The notes under the pieces were generated by a model, which was not told the origin of the DNA, did not search any database, and worked only from the letters and a program-made list of their open reading frames with translations. Below are positions 36,290 to 46,135 of a stretch of DNA of 64,000 bases, piece by piece. The stretch lies in assembly GCA_037138055.1 (NCBI GenBank), contig JBAXJB010000002.1:1-64000 (forward strand), read 5' to 3'. Each line of letters begins with the position of its first letter. The stretch's first letter is position 1. Source of the stretch: CAITNM01 sp037138055. GTDB taxonomy: Bacteria; Pseudomonadota; Alphaproteobacteria; Paracaedibacterales; CAITNM01. The position numbers and the translations under genes were made by a program.

Positions 36290-36808
36290 TTATTTATCTT
36301 TTAGCTTATCGCTAAGCACAGAAAACGGAGAAACTTTTGCTTCTTTCTCGTTCTCATCAAATTCTATGTGGTCTCCAGTTTCCCCTGCAAGCTTTGGGTT
36401 TTCTGGTAAACTTAAGGAAAGATATTCTAATGCCAAATTTCCAATGTCATATTCGCCATCAACAAATACATCACAATCATCATCTGGATGTGATTCTTCA
36501 TATTCATCTAAGCGCTTTTGAGAAGGCATCAGCATTACGGTAAATTGTTCGCTAATACTAGTCGTTACTGGCTCGCAGCTAACAACGCTTGACTGCACAA
36601 TGATCGCGTTCAAACTCCCGTGTACTTCGTACGTTTTGTTAATTAACTGCTTAATCTGAGTCTGAACAGTAAATGACTTCAAACCAAGCAAGTCAAAGAC
36701 TTCCATAATTTGTTCACACTGCTCTTTTGATGCACTAAAGGACATGGCTCTTCCACGAAGATGCGCTTGTTCTAAATCAATAACGTGGGAAAAATAATTC
36801 ACAGACAA
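36290..36808 (-). CDS. YceD/DUF177 family protein
   Basis: 172 residues. YEVHGSLNAIIVQSSVVSCEPV, an acidic linker, DIGNLALEYLSLSLPENP and the PFSVLSDKL C-terminus mark the YceD (DUF177) family, linked to 23S rRNA accumulation. rpmF, its usual neighbour elsewhere, is absent here. Confidence 0.8.
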   Translation of the reverse strand: MSVNYFSHVIDLEQAHLRGRAMSFSASKEQCEQIMEVFDLLGLKSFTVQTQIKQLINKTYEVHGSLNAIIVQSSVVSCEPVTTSISEQFTVMLMPSQKRLDEYEESHPDDDCDVFVDGEYDIGNLALEYLSLSLPENPKLAGETGDHIEFDENEKEAKVSPFSVLSDKLKDK

Positions 36809-36823
36809 ACCAAATTATATTAA

Positions 36824-36900
<77 letters not shown>

Positions 36901-37002
36901 GGGTTTATTACCCTAGGCAATGATCTGAAACTAATCAATCGCCGTTTTTTTGTCAAGCAATTTTCAGTATTATTTTAAAGAATGCCCTACCCTTTGGGGT
37001 TA

Positions 37003-39609
37003 TTATTCTAATAAACCTATAAAATGTGTTAGCTTTTCGCTTTCAACATGCTTGAATTTCAACAAATCAGTATCTTCTTGCCATTGCTCAGGCTTAGCAT
37101 TTTTATAAGCTTCATTTTGTAATTTTTTTTCTAAATGCAGTGCTTCTTTTTCAAGTGTCTCTTTTTTTTGAGACAAAATACTTTTAGCACTTATAGTATC
37201 AAGTGCAGTATCAAAGGCTACATAAAGGGTTGCTCCCTGCACGACACAAGGTAAGCTGTTTTTAGGTGGCGTATCTGAATCCCATGATTCAATTGAAGAA
37301 AAACGCGCCATTGAACTTAACACACCTAAATAAGGATCAAATTTATTTTCAAGCTCTGGCTCAACTTTTATATATGCCGTAAGCATGGCACCACCGGAAA
37401 TATTTAATAATCCCTTCAAAGAACGTACTTCATCAATTAAGCACCATAGAGTATTTGTGTGATTAGAAGAAAAATGAACTTTCTTTTCAGCATATTTGTA
37501 ATCTGTTAAACACTCATACATTTTGAAATATTTTGCTAAATAGCTTGTGATGCTTGGCATAATTGGGTGTAGCAAGCTTAAGTACTCAAACAAAGCCTGC
37601 ATCGCCATTTTTTTTGTAGTGTCAGCTTGGTCACCTTGTACCAATACTTTTAGTGCTTCTAGGTACTGATCGCAAAATACATACCAAAAACTTTGGTAAA
37701 GACCTTGTGCAGCAAGGTCAAATCGATGTTCATTCAGATGATTTATTGTTGCGTCTTTAAGGTCAGCAAGATGATTAGCCATCCATTGGTCAATCGGGTG
37801 TGCATCCGATGATGGAGCAAATCCTTGCTCAAATTGACAATCATTCATTTCTAAAAAGCGTGCGGCGTTCCAAATTTTAGTACAAAAGTTGCGGTATCCT
37901 TCGATTCGGCTTTCTCCAAGCTTAATGTCGCGCCCAGGCGCTGCAAGGGCTGCTAGTGTATAACGCACCACATCAGAACCGTATTTATCCATCAAGATCA
38001 AAGGGTCGATTACGTTTCCCTTGCTCTTTGACATTTTTTGACCTTTTTCATCGCGCACTAACGCGTGTATATACACCGTCTTAAACGGTACATCGCCCAT
38101 GAAATGTATGCCCATCATAATCATGCGGGCGACCCAGAAAAAGATAATGTCAAACCCTGTTACCAAAGTATTGGTTGGATAATAGCGGCTAAGTTCTGGC
38201 GTTTTGTCGGGCCACCCAAGGGTTGTAAATGGCCATAGAGCACTTGAAAACCACGTGTCAAGCACGTCTGTCTCACGCCTAAGTGTCACATTTTCGCCTA
38301 ATTGCTTGCGTGCTACTGCGTATGCTTCTTCTTCTGTTTTCTCAACAAAAATTTCTCCATCAGGTCCAAACCACGCAGGAATCTGATGTCCCCACCAAAT
38401 TTGACGGGAAATACACCAAGGCTGAATATTGTTTAGCCATTCAAAATAGGTATTTTCCCAATGTTGGGGCACAAACTTGATCTTACCTGTTTTAACAGCA
38501 TCAAGTGCTGGTTTCGCCAAGACTGCAGCATCAACAAACCATTGATCAGTTAAATAAGGCTGAAGCTCAACCCCAGAACGCTCTCCATATGGTGTGGGCC
38601 CGGTAATCTCTTCAGTCTTTTCAATAAATCCTTGGGATTCCAAATCAGCAACAACCGCAGATCTTGCTTTAATACAGTACATGCCTCGGTAAGCTTCAGG
38701 CGTGGCCTCATTTAGATGAGCGCGCTCATCAAGCACATTAATTTTTTCTAGGTTGTGTCGCTTCCCTATTTCAAAGTCGTTAAAATCATGTGCAGGCGTA
38801 ATTTTTACAGCACCCGTCCCTTTTTCCATATCGCAATAATCATCAGCAATAATCGGGAATGTGCGGCCAGTTAAAGGCTGAAGCACCTTACGACCAATTA
38901 ATTTTTTATAACGCTCATCTTCTGGGTTAACTGCAACGGCAGTATCACCAAACATTGTTTCTGGTCGTGTGGTCGCAATAACAATGTTTTCTTGTGGGTT
39001 ATCAGCCAACGGATACTTAATATACCAAAATGGTTTTTTTTCTTCTTTTGTCACAACTTCTAAATCAGAAACCGCTGTTAACAGTTTTGTATCCCAATTC
39101 ACCAAACGTTTATCGCGATAAATAAGTTTTTCTTTATGAAGTTTTACAAAAACTTCAACAACAGCCTTTGAAAGCCCTTCATCCATTGTAAATCTTGAGC
39201 GGTCCCAATCAGCTGAAATACGCAAACGTCGCTGTTGCGTCACAATAGTGTTGCCTGAATATTCTTTCCATTGCCAAACTTTTTCTAAAAAAGCATCACG
39301 ACCTAGGTCGTGACGTGTAATTCCTTGCTCAAGCAACTGACGCTCAACCACCATTTGCGTTGCAATGCCAGCATGGTCTGTTCCTGGCTGCCAAAGCGCA
39401 TCAAACCCCATGGCTCGTTTAAAGCGAATCAAAATATCTTGCAATGTATAAGTTAAAGCATGACCTAAATGCAACGAACCAGTCACATTTGGTGGCGGCA
39501 TCATAACCGTATAAGGCGTTGCTGAATTATTCAAATCAGCTTTGAAAAATGATTCTGATTCAGAGTAAAGCTGATCTTCAATTAATTGAGGAGTAAATTT
39601 ATCGAGCAT
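37003..39609 (-). CDS. valS: Valyl-tRNA synthetase
   Basis: 868 residues, typical of alphaproteobacterial ValRS. The HIGH-equivalent HLGHA lies near residue 47, the CP1 editing domain at about 190-340, and KMSKSKGN near 523. A C-terminal coiled coil ends the protein (LEKEALHLEKKL). It charges tRNA-Val. Immediately downstream of tRNA-Asp on the same strand orientation, about 100 bp away. Confidence 0.97.
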   Translation of the reverse strand: MLDKFTPQLIEDQLYSESESFFKADLNNSATPYTVMMPPPNVTGSLHLGHALTYTLQDILIRFKRAMGFDALWQPGTDHAGIATQMVVERQLLEQGITRHDLGRDAFLEKVWQWKEYSGNTIVTQQRRLRISADWDRSRFTMDEGLSKAVVEVFVKLHKEKLIYRDKRLVNWDTKLLTAVSDLEVVTKEEKKPFWYIKYPLADNPQENIVIATTRPETMFGDTAVAVNPEDERYKKLIGRKVLQPLTGRTFPIIADDYCDMEKGTGAVKITPAHDFNDFEIGKRHNLEKINVLDERAHLNEATPEAYRGMYCIKARSAVVADLESQGFIEKTEEITGPTPYGERSGVELQPYLTDQWFVDAAVLAKPALDAVKTGKIKFVPQHWENTYFEWLNNIQPWCISRQIWWGHQIPAWFGPDGEIFVEKTEEEAYAVARKQLGENVTLRRETDVLDTWFSSALWPFTTLGWPDKTPELSRYYPTNTLVTGFDIIFFWVARMIMMGIHFMGDVPFKTVYIHALVRDEKGQKMSKSKGNVIDPLILMDKYGSDVVRYTLAALAAPGRDIKLGESRIEGYRNFCTKIWNAARFLEMNDCQFEQGFAPSSDAHPIDQWMANHLADLKDATINHLNEHRFDLAAQGLYQSFWYVFCDQYLEALKVLVQGDQADTTKKMAMQALFEYLSLLHPIMPSITSYLAKYFKMYECLTDYKYAEKKVHFSSNHTNTLWCLIDEVRSLKGLLNISGGAMLTAYIKVEPELENKFDPYLGVLSSMARFSSIESWDSDTPPKNSLPCVVQGATLYVAFDTALDTISAKSILSQKKETLEKEALHLEKKLQNEAYKNAKPEQWQEDTDLLKFKHVESEKLTHFIGLLE

Positions 39610-39735
39610 TTCTATATGAAATTTATATTTTATCGCATCATAGCGAATTACAACTTAACTGTCATGAATTCCTATTAACCTTTTTTTTACACTATGGTGC
39701 CACAATGGTATTTAAGCAAAGAAGTGTCAAAGATT

Positions 39736-40818
39736 ATGAAAATTACATTGATGATTTTATGGAGCGTGATTCTAAGCACACTAAGTGCAGCGCAAGCGCC
39801 AATTAGCTGTGCAAAACCAGGATCAAATGGGCAAAACTACGACGCGCAAAAACTAATGCCACCTCCGCATCCTTACGCTCAGCCTCCTTATCCTTATTAC
39901 GCTCCTCCAGCTTATCCAATGACAGGGCCACAGCAGGGTGTTAACCCTTATATGCAACGCGGACCAATGCAACCTAACATTGGCCAAGCAATGGGGCCAC
40001 AGCAAGCAATGCAGCCTGGATTTATCCCTGGTGTTGTTCCTCAGCAGCATATTAGTAGTGGTTTTGTGAATTCTAATGGTAGCGTTGCTACCTTTCCACA
40101 ACAAAGTGCTCAAACTGGTGTGCAGTATGGCAATATAACACCACCCGTAGCATGTAGTTGTGGTGTGAAGCCTGGTCAAAAAGCTCTTGCGGCTGCAAAT
40201 GGTGTGACCCCTATTAGCGCTCAACCAACAGATCCAAAAATTATTGCTGCAGAGCAAAAAGTAGCTCAAAGCGCCATAGAGACAGCAAAAGCAGCAGCAG
40301 AAGCTCAAAAAATTGCAAACGAATCTCTCGTTGATTCCACACAAAAAGCCAATGAAGCTGCACAGCGTGTAGCAGAAGCTACGCAAGAATCTGTAGCAAA
40401 ACAAAATAAAGCCGATGAACTTGCTATTGTTGCTCAGAATGCTTTGGCTGCAATTCCAGCATCAGCAGCTAACGATGATGGTGTAGTGAAATTGTATGCA
40501 GGTATGGCAGCAGATCCGCAACACTCTTTGGTTGGGACTTCTGTTACTGAAGAAAAAGAAGGAATTAAAGTTATTTACTCAGATAGTAGTGCGCCGGTTA
40601 TTATCAGGCCAAATAAATTAACTTCAGCACAAACCGAGGTGCTAAAAGCGCAAGCTGCTGAACCAGATCATCGGGTTGCTGCAAGTGCTGCTGTTCCCTC
40701 TTCTTCTGCTCCAGTTTCTGGCTCTCCGGCAGCGACAAACGCAAACTCAGCGCTTGATGTAGAACTTGATAAAATGAAAGGTTTTAGTCAAGCGTTATCG
40801 CATCTACCTACCGCATAG
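39736..40818 (+). CDS. Secreted Pro/Gln-rich protein with Ala coiled coil
   Basis: 360 residues from ATG 39736, which opens a signal peptide ending near STLSAAQA; ATG 39694 would add 14 odd residues. Mature N-terminus is Pro/Tyr/Met/Gln-rich (PPHPYAQPPYPYYAPP), then a single CSCG, then an Ala/Glu/Lys coiled coil (about 175-240). No family recognised; the layout suggests a disordered or surface protein. It overlaps ubiE by 11 bp at 3' ends. Confidence 0.6.
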   Translation: MKITLMILWSVILSTLSAAQAPISCAKPGSNGQNYDAQKLMPPPHPYAQPPYPYYAPPAYPMTGPQQGVNPYMQRGPMQPNIGQAMGPQQAMQPGFIPGVVPQQHISSGFVNSNGSVATFPQQSAQTGVQYGNITPPVACSCGVKPGQKALAAANGVTPISAQPTDPKIIAAEQKVAQSAIETAKAAAEAQKIANESLVDSTQKANEAAQRVAEATQESVAKQNKADELAIVAQNALAAIPASAANDDGVVKLYAGMAADPQHSLVGTSVTEEKEGIKVIYSDSSAPVIIRPNKLTSAQTEVLKAQAAEPDHRVAASAAVPSSSAPVSGSPAATNANSALDVELDKMKGFSQALSHLPTA

Positions 40819-41560
40819 CTTGGTGCAGGGCTACTATACCGCCTGTCCATTTTTCGTAAATACATGTGGAAAAACCATGGTTTAGTATCATTTCACGCAA
40901 AATGCTTGGTTTTGGAAACTGACGAATGCTTTCTACTAAATACTGATAAGCCTCTCTGTCTTTGGCAATTCGTTCTCCAACCCACGGGATAATTTTGAAT
41001 GAATATAGATCATAAAATGGTTTCAGGACGCCCTCGGGCGGTGAAAACTCTAGGCAGCTTAATGTACCTCCTGGTTTTAAAACTCTAGCCATTTCATTCA
41101 GTGCTGCATCTTTATTGGTAACATTGCGAAGACCAAAAGCAATTGTGACCCTATCAAAGCTTGCATCAGCATAAGGAAGTTTTTCCGCATTCCCAATATG
41201 CCACCTAATGCCCAATACTCCCGCATTCACAGCCTTATCTTTTCCCTGGCACACCATATCATAGGTAAGATCACAAACGGTTACCTGAGGGGCTAAATAA
41301 GCTTTATCTTTAGCAATGCGAATAGCAATGTCTCCTGTGCCTCCGGCAACATCCAAAATTTTCATATTTGGCTTTAAAGCTAATTTTTCAATGAATGATT
41401 TCTTCCAACATCGATGTAATCCAAAGCTCATGACATCATTCATCACATCATACTGATTAGATACACGCGAAAATAAATCGCTAACTAATCCAGTTTTTAA
41501 CTTTGATTTAACGCTTTTAAAGCCAAAATCAGTATAGTCAGTGTTGTGGTCGTGTTCCAT
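40808..41560 (-). CDS. ubiE: UbiE/COQ5 quinone C-methyltransferase
   Basis: 250 residues. The YDVMNDVMSFGLHRCWK motif, class I AdoMet site MKILDVAGGTGDIA and the late signature VLKPGGTLSCLEFSPPEGVLKPFYDLYSF are diagnostic. It methylates demethylmenaquinol and 2-polyprenyl-6-methoxy-benzoquinol in quinone synthesis. Confidence 0.95.
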   Translation of the reverse strand: MEHDHNTDYTDFGFKSVKSKLKTGLVSDLFSRVSNQYDVMNDVMSFGLHRCWKKSFIEKLALKPNMKILDVAGGTGDIAIRIAKDKAYLAPQVTVCDLTYDMVCQGKDKAVNAGVLGIRWHIGNAEKLPYADASFDRVTIAFGLRNVTNKDAALNEMARVLKPGGTLSCLEFSPPEGVLKPFYDLYSFKIIPWVGERIAKDREAYQYLVESIRQFPKPSILREMILNHGFSTCIYEKWTGGIVALHQAMR

Positions 41561-41616
41561 ATATACAGGCTCATAAAGCTAAGGCATAATGCTGTAGCTT
41601 AGCATAGGAAAAAAAT

Positions 41617-42264
41617 ATGGTAGAGATCCTTCTGTTTGCAGTGTTGTCAGTTTATTTAGCATACCGTTTGTGGGGCGTTCTTGGTACCCGCACTGGTAGC
41701 GAAAAACAGCGTCAATGGTCACGCCCAGAAACTATTGATGATAACGTCATTATTTTGCCTCAAAAAAGTACAGGACAACATGCTGAACCGGAAGTTGCTA
41801 TTTCTGTTCCTGAGCCTTTTATCAGTCAGCTAAAAACTATTAAAAAATCTATTAAAGACTTTTCACTTGATCGTTTTCAAGCAGGATCAGTAAACGCTTT
41901 TCGCGCAGTTGTGCAAGCTTTTGCCAACGGAAACACTGAACGCTTAGAACAGCTGGTTGGTCCAAAGGTGTTAAAGGGGTTTCAAGCGGCAATTAAAACG
42001 CGGACAAAACAAAAAGAAACTATGAATATCGACATAAAAGACGTCGACGTTGAAATTGAAGACATTATTTTAGTAAAAACGATTGCTCAAATTTTAGTTC
42101 GCTTTACCAGTGATCAGGTTGTTACCACAACGAATAAGGCCGGTGAAATCATTGATAACACCAACCTTATTACAAATCGTATGATTGACCGTTGGACCTT
42201 TGAAAAAGATCTAAAAGAATCTGGTCCTATTTGGCTATTAGTAAAGACCGAAAGCTTGGCTTAA
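41617..42264 (+). CDS. Tim44/TimA-like membrane-associated protein
   Basis: 215 residues. An N-terminal membrane helix (MVEILLFAVLSVYLAYRLWG) is followed by a Tim44-like alpha+beta domain (about 75-210, ending FEKDLKESGPIWLLVKTESLA). Alphaproteobacterial relatives (TimA) are the source of mitochondrial Tim44. Confidence 0.88.
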   Translation: MVEILLFAVLSVYLAYRLWGVLGTRTGSEKQRQWSRPETIDDNVIILPQKSTGQHAEPEVAISVPEPFISQLKTIKKSIKDFSLDRFQAGSVNAFRAVVQAFANGNTERLEQLVGPKVLKGFQAAIKTRTKQKETMNIDIKDVDVEIEDIILVKTIAQILVRFTSDQVVTTTNKAGEIIDNTNLITNRMIDRWTFEKDLKESGPIWLLVKTESLA

Positions 42265-42269
42265 AGCAC

Positions 42270-42659
42270 TTATTGCGAATACGTTTCATCGTCTAACTGC
42301 GGCAATATATCAAAACCAATAATATAGCGTGTATTTTCAAACCTATAAATTTGGTTAGTGCTTAGCTTCCCAAGTTGCACACAGCTAGGAACATTTTTTT
42401 TTGCTCGTAAATAATGTATTTCTATATCAACCCAAGCAACATTAGGATTTTCTTCATCAGCATCAATAGATTTCGCCTTAATCTCAAATAAGTGTCGCTC
42501 ATCATTAAGCACTTTTCCAAGCTCAAGCAAAATTCTTTCGCTTTTTCCAGTATAGGTATCAACTATCGCAACAGAAACAAATCCGGGGAATTTTGCTGCA
42601 TTAATTGGACATAAATATAATAAAAGTAAAATAATACGTTGCAAAATCTGATTGTCCAC
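42270..42659 (-). CDS. Secreted protein of unknown function
   Basis: 129 residues if it starts at GTG 42659, which gives a signal peptide (ILQRIILLLLYLCPINA) and avoids overlap with rsfS. The longest reading to 42737 would run into the divergent rsfS gene. A globular beta-rich body with one Cys follows. No family recognised. Confidence 0.55.
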   Translation of the reverse strand: MDNQILQRIILLLLYLCPINAAKFPGFVSVAIVDTYTGKSERILLELGKVLNDERHLFEIKAKSIDADEENPNVAWVDIEIHYLRAKKNVPSCVQLGKLSTNQIYRFENTRYIIGFDILPQLDDETYSQ

Positions 42660-42694
42660 GTAATATAGGGAATTATTATTTTTAAGTTTGCCAC

Positions 42695-43060
42695 ATGGTA
42701 GTATCAACGGAAAGCCTGAAAGAACAATTAATTGCACTTCTTGGTGACAAGAAGGCAGAGCATGTAAGCGTAATTGATTTGCAAAAAAAATCTATTCTTG
42801 CTGATTATTTACTTATTGCTTCAGCTCAATCATCTCGACAGCTGTATGCTATCGCGGAACATATTGGCATTGAATTAAAGCGTCAGGGCATTATACCTAT
42901 CGTTGATGGTACACCACCTACTGATTGGGTGGTTGTGGACGCTGGTGATATTATTGTACATCTATTCCGCCCAGAAGCGCGAGATTTTTATAATCTAGAA
43001 AAAATGTGGGGAAGCATTATGTCGGAACAAGCCGAAACGCCCACTTCTGCCGTACATTAA
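42695..43060 (+). CDS. rsfS: RsfS, ribosomal silencing factor
   Basis: 121 residues. LKEQLIALLGDKKAEHVSVIDLQ, DYLLIASAQSSRQLYAIAEHI and GDIIVHLFRPEARDFYNLEKMW are family hallmarks. RsfS binds L14 and blocks subunit joining. Its stop overlaps rlmH (TAATG), the usual rsfS-rlmH pair. Confidence 0.95.
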   Translation: MVVSTESLKEQLIALLGDKKAEHVSVIDLQKKSILADYLLIASAQSSRQLYAIAEHIGIELKRQGIIPIVDGTPPTDWVVVDAGDIIVHLFRPEARDFYNLEKMWGSIMSEQAETPTSAVH

Positions 43061-43497
43061 TGAAGGTTCAAATTATTGCTGTGGGACTGTTAAAAAGCGG
43101 TCCTGAGAAAGCTTTGTTTGACCAATATACCAAACGTTTAAACTACAAATTAAAAGTCATTGAAATAGAAAGCCGACAAGACAAGCGAATACCTGCATCG
43201 GCTTATCTGAAATCATTATCCGAAAAAGATATTGTTATTATTTTAGATGAAGGCGGCGAAAATCTTTCAAGTAGGTCTTTTGCTCAAAAACTAGAAATCT
43301 ACAGCCAAACAGGCAAACAGCTAAGTTTCATTATTGGTGGTGCCGACGGCATTCCAGAAGAAATTAAACTTCTGGCAAGCTTCAGCATATCATTTGGAAA
43401 ATTAACCTGGCCACACCTATTGGTGCGCGCCCTTTTTGTAGAACAACTTTACCGTGCACAGCAAATTATGTGTAATCATCCCTATCATCGCGATTAA
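43060..43497 (+). CDS. rlmH: RlmH, 23S rRNA pseudouridine-1915 N3-methyltransferase
   Basis: 145 residues from ATG 43060. SPOUT fold with IILDEGGENLSS, the knot loop FIIGGADGIPEE and the C-terminal LVRALFVEQLYRAQQI...PYHRD. Length and motifs match RlmH. Confidence 0.95.
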   Translation: MKVQIIAVGLLKSGPEKALFDQYTKRLNYKLKVIEIESRQDKRIPASAYLKSLSEKDIVIILDEGGENLSSRSFAQKLEIYSQTGKQLSFIIGGADGIPEEIKLLASFSISFGKLTWPHLLVRALFVEQLYRAQQIMCNHPYHRD

Positions 43498-43706
43498 GCG
43501 ATAATATCTGGCCTTAACATTCCGTGAATTTTAATAACTTGGTCACGAACTTCATTCTTTTGCTTCTTGATTTTGAAAAAATCAAAATTAAGAACACCAG
43601 AATTACTGCGTACTGCACCATCTAACTGATGATCGAGATCAGTTTGCTGCTTTCTAAGCTTTTGAAGCTGCATTTGCAGATTTCCTACTTCGCCAGAAAC
43701 CATCAT
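43494..43706 (-). CDS. DUF465/YdcH-like small coiled-coil protein
   Basis: 70 residues, almost wholly a coiled coil (MQLQKLRKQQTDLDHQL ... FFKIKKQKNEVRDQVIKI) as in the DUF465/YdcH family of alphaproteobacteria. Function unknown. 3' overlap of 4 bp with rlmH. Confidence 0.7.
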   Translation of the reverse strand: MMVSGEVGNLQMQLQKLRKQQTDLDHQLDGAVRSNSGVLNFDFFKIKKQKNEVRDQVIKIHGMLRPDIIA

Positions 43707-43814
43707 ACTAAATCTCCATTTATAATTTACCTACTATAGTTGTAGGACGATTTTTGAAAATTTCAATAGAAAAATTAATAAAAAATAAACTTTTTTGTGA
43801 AATAATACGAGAAA

Positions 43815-43890
43815 TGGTGCCCAGAGCCGGAATCGAACCAGCGACACAGGGATTTTCAATCCCTTGCTCTACCAACTGAGCTATCTGGGC
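43815..43890 (-). tRNA. tRNA-Phe (GAA)
   Basis: 76 nt. Acceptor GCCCAGA / TCTGGGC, anticodon loop TTGAAAA, T-arm with GTTCGATTC, CCA encoded. Confidence 0.97.
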
Positions 43891-44003
43891 AACATAAAGA
43901 CGTTTATAACCCGAAATAAGAACCTTGTCCAGCTGGAAAATATGTACTTTGCCAAAGTGCCACTAATTAGCTAAATTACACTAAACATATTTCCCGGGTG
44001 CTA

Positions 44004-45191
44004 ATGATAAAAATTATAAGATCTTTCAAATTTTTGATGGTAATGGTCGCTCTTGGTGTGCTCGCGGGAATTTCTCAACAACCACAGGTTTTAGAGTTCG
44101 CTCGTATTTTAAGCGATGTTTTTATGCGTTTACTAAAATTAGTTAGCTTGCCAATCATTAGTTTTTCTTTACTTGCAACCTTAACGGGTATGGGAAAATG
44201 GTCTGAAATAAAAAATCTTGGTCAACATGTCATTCGTTATACCGTAATAACAACTCTATTATCAGCAGTAACAGCTTGGGCCTTATATATTATTGTTGAA
44301 CCTGAAGCTGCCATTCAAGTAACCACCATGCCAGACATGGCAGGCATAAAAGATGCATCGTACCTAAATGCCTTGCTTAATATTTTTCCAAGCAATATAT
44401 TGCAACCTTTTTTGGAACACAACGTCATGGGCGTTATGTTCATTACAGTCTTTTTAAGCTTTGCTGTGGTGCAGCTGCCATCAGAAAAACGTGATTACTT
44501 GCATCAGCTTTTTGACAGTTTGTTTTCAGCTATCATGGTTATCATCAGGTGGATCACTGCTTTAATGCCATTTGCTGTATGGGCATTCATTGTGGAATTC
44601 ACCCAAGAAGTACAAAAGGGGTTAAAAATAGGGGAACTTGCTTCGTATCTAGGCATCATTATTGCAGCAAATATTATTCAAGCCGGTGTCACTTTGCCAT
44701 TAATGCTTAAAAAAAATGGCATTCCCCCACTGCAGGCATTCAAAACAATGCTCCCTGCCCTTTCTTTAGCCTTTTTTTCAAAATCATCGGCAGCGGCCAT
44801 GCCGCTTGCTATGCAGTGCAGTCACCGTTGCGGGGTAAGCAACAAGGTTAGCCAATTTAGCTTTCCCTTGTGTACCAGTATAAACATGAACGCTTGCGCG
44901 GCATTTATATTGATTACGGTTTTGTTTGTTGCGGAAAACTACGGAGTCCACTTCACTTTCTTAGAACGTATTCTTTGGATTGCAATGGCAAGCGTTGCAG
45001 CTATAGGTAATGCTGGTGTTCCTATGGGGTGTTTTTTCCTAAGTTGCGCTCTTCTTACAGCTATGGGGGTCCCTATCACGATGATGGGGGTTATACTGCC
45101 CTTTTACGCTCTCCTTGATATGCTAGAAAGCGCAATCAATATTTGGTCTGATGCCTGCGTAACATTAATTGTAAATAAAAAAGCCGAGTAA
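44004..45191 (+). CDS. Dicarboxylate/amino acid:cation symporter (DAACS)
   Basis: 395 residues from ATG 44004, with eight or so membrane helices and hairpin loops as in GltP/DctA. Family marks include RLLKLVSLPIISFSLLATLTG and the Ser-rich hairpin FFSKSSAAAMPLAM. The normally strict NMDGT motif in TM7 reads NMNAC, so the substrate or ion coupling may have changed. Intracellular bacteria often import host metabolites this way; that is inference. A terminator overlaps the stop. Confidence 0.85.
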   Translation: MIKIIRSFKFLMVMVALGVLAGISQQPQVLEFARILSDVFMRLLKLVSLPIISFSLLATLTGMGKWSEIKNLGQHVIRYTVITTLLSAVTAWALYIIVEPEAAIQVTTMPDMAGIKDASYLNALLNIFPSNILQPFLEHNVMGVMFITVFLSFAVVQLPSEKRDYLHQLFDSLFSAIMVIIRWITALMPFAVWAFIVEFTQEVQKGLKIGELASYLGIIIAANIIQAGVTLPLMLKKNGIPPLQAFKTMLPALSLAFFSKSSAAAMPLAMQCSHRCGVSNKVSQFSFPLCTSINMNACAAFILITVLFVAENYGVHFTFLERILWIAMASVAAIGNAGVPMGCFFLSCALLTAMGVPITMMGVILPFYALLDMLESAINIWSDACVTLIVNKKAE

Positions 45192-45207
45192 AACCCCGGC
45201 TCTTTTT
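45182..45207 (+). terminator. Rho-independent terminator of the symporter gene
   Basis: AGCCG (45182-45186) pairs with CGGCT (45197-45201), then TTTTT. The stem includes the stop codon region. Confidence 0.75.
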
Positions 45208-45241
45208 GTGTGTAATTCTGGCGAGAGTCAAAATCTTTTTT

Positions 45242-46018
45242 TTACTTACTTTTTTTAGCTGACTTGCTTTTATTTTTGCTAGATCCTTTGTCTTTGCTTT
45301 TGCTGGCTTTTCCACTAGCTTTATTGTTTGAAGCTGCAGTTGCTTTTTTAGCAGCCGCTAATGCGCTTTTTAGCGCGTTTTCTGCTTTTTTCAAAGCTGC
45401 TGCCATTGATTTTTCTGCTGTGGTTATTTTTTTCTCGGCCTCAAGTGCCTTTTTTTGCTTCGCAGATGCTGCAGCTTTTTTCATATTTGCATCTAATTTC
45501 TTTGCTTTCGCTATTGATTTTTTGATCAAGGCCACTGCTTTATTAGCAGCAGCTGATGCTTGTTTTGCCGCTGCTCCCTTTGCCTTATTCGCTTTATCTG
45601 CTGCCTGATTCGTAGTCTTTGTGTTTTTAACGAGTTCGGCAGTTTGCTTTTTGCTAGCAGCCACTACCTTATTCGCTGCATCTTCAGCTTTCTTCTTTGC
45701 TGCTGCGTCTGCTGCAGCCTTTTTCTGTGCAGCGTCATCTTCTTCCGGAGGCGTGGCAGCGCTGTCATCATCTGAGGAAGCGCTACCATCTTGTGCTGCA
45801 TCATCTTCGGGAGGGACGCTAGCGCTATCATCTGAGCTTCCATCATCTGGAGAAGCATTGTCATCTGGTGTTGCATCTGCTGCATCTGTTGCATCGGTTT
45901 CTGGTGTTGCATCTGTTGCATCGGTTGTTGCATCATCTGAGGAGCCATCTTCATCTCCCGCGTAAAGAGATCCGCTATAGATCAAAGCCCCAAGTAAAAA
46001 ATAATAAATGACTTTCAT
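45242..46018 (-). CDS. Secreted Asp/Ala then Lys/Ala-rich disordered protein
   Basis: 258 residues from ATG 46018 with a signal peptide (MKVIYYFLLGALIYSGSLYAG). The mature N-terminus is acidic low complexity with DATDAT/DAADAT repeats and SSDDD runs. The C-terminal ~160 residues are Ala/Lys-rich helical repeats ending GSSKNKSKSAKKSK, like the tails of H1-type or Hc1-like nucleoid proteins. No catalytic domain. It could be an effector that binds nucleic acid or membranes; unproven. The plus-strand readings over it are artefacts of the composition. Confidence 0.6.
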   Translation of the reverse strand: MKVIYYFLLGALIYSGSLYAGDEDGSSDDATTDATDATPETDATDAADATPDDNASPDDGSSDDSASVPPEDDAAQDGSASSDDDSAATPPEEDDAAQKKAAADAAAKKKAEDAANKVVAASKKQTAELVKNTKTTNQAADKANKAKGAAAKQASAAANKAVALIKKSIAKAKKLDANMKKAAASAKQKKALEAEKKITTAEKSMAAALKKAENALKSALAAAKKATAASNNKASGKASKSKDKGSSKNKSKSAKKSK

Positions 46019-46135
46019 ACCAACCAACTTTCTTTGTATTTTTAAAATAATATTTAACCAAACCTATTTGTAATATTAGCAACTTCATCGGTAGATTTTT
46101 TTTGCTAGCTTTGAATCTCTATTGCTGATTTAACT

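Noticed and set aside
45264..45965. Plus-strand Ala/Ser/Phe-rich frames
   Set aside because: They are mirror readings of the low-complexity minus-strand gene; no ribosome site and no family.
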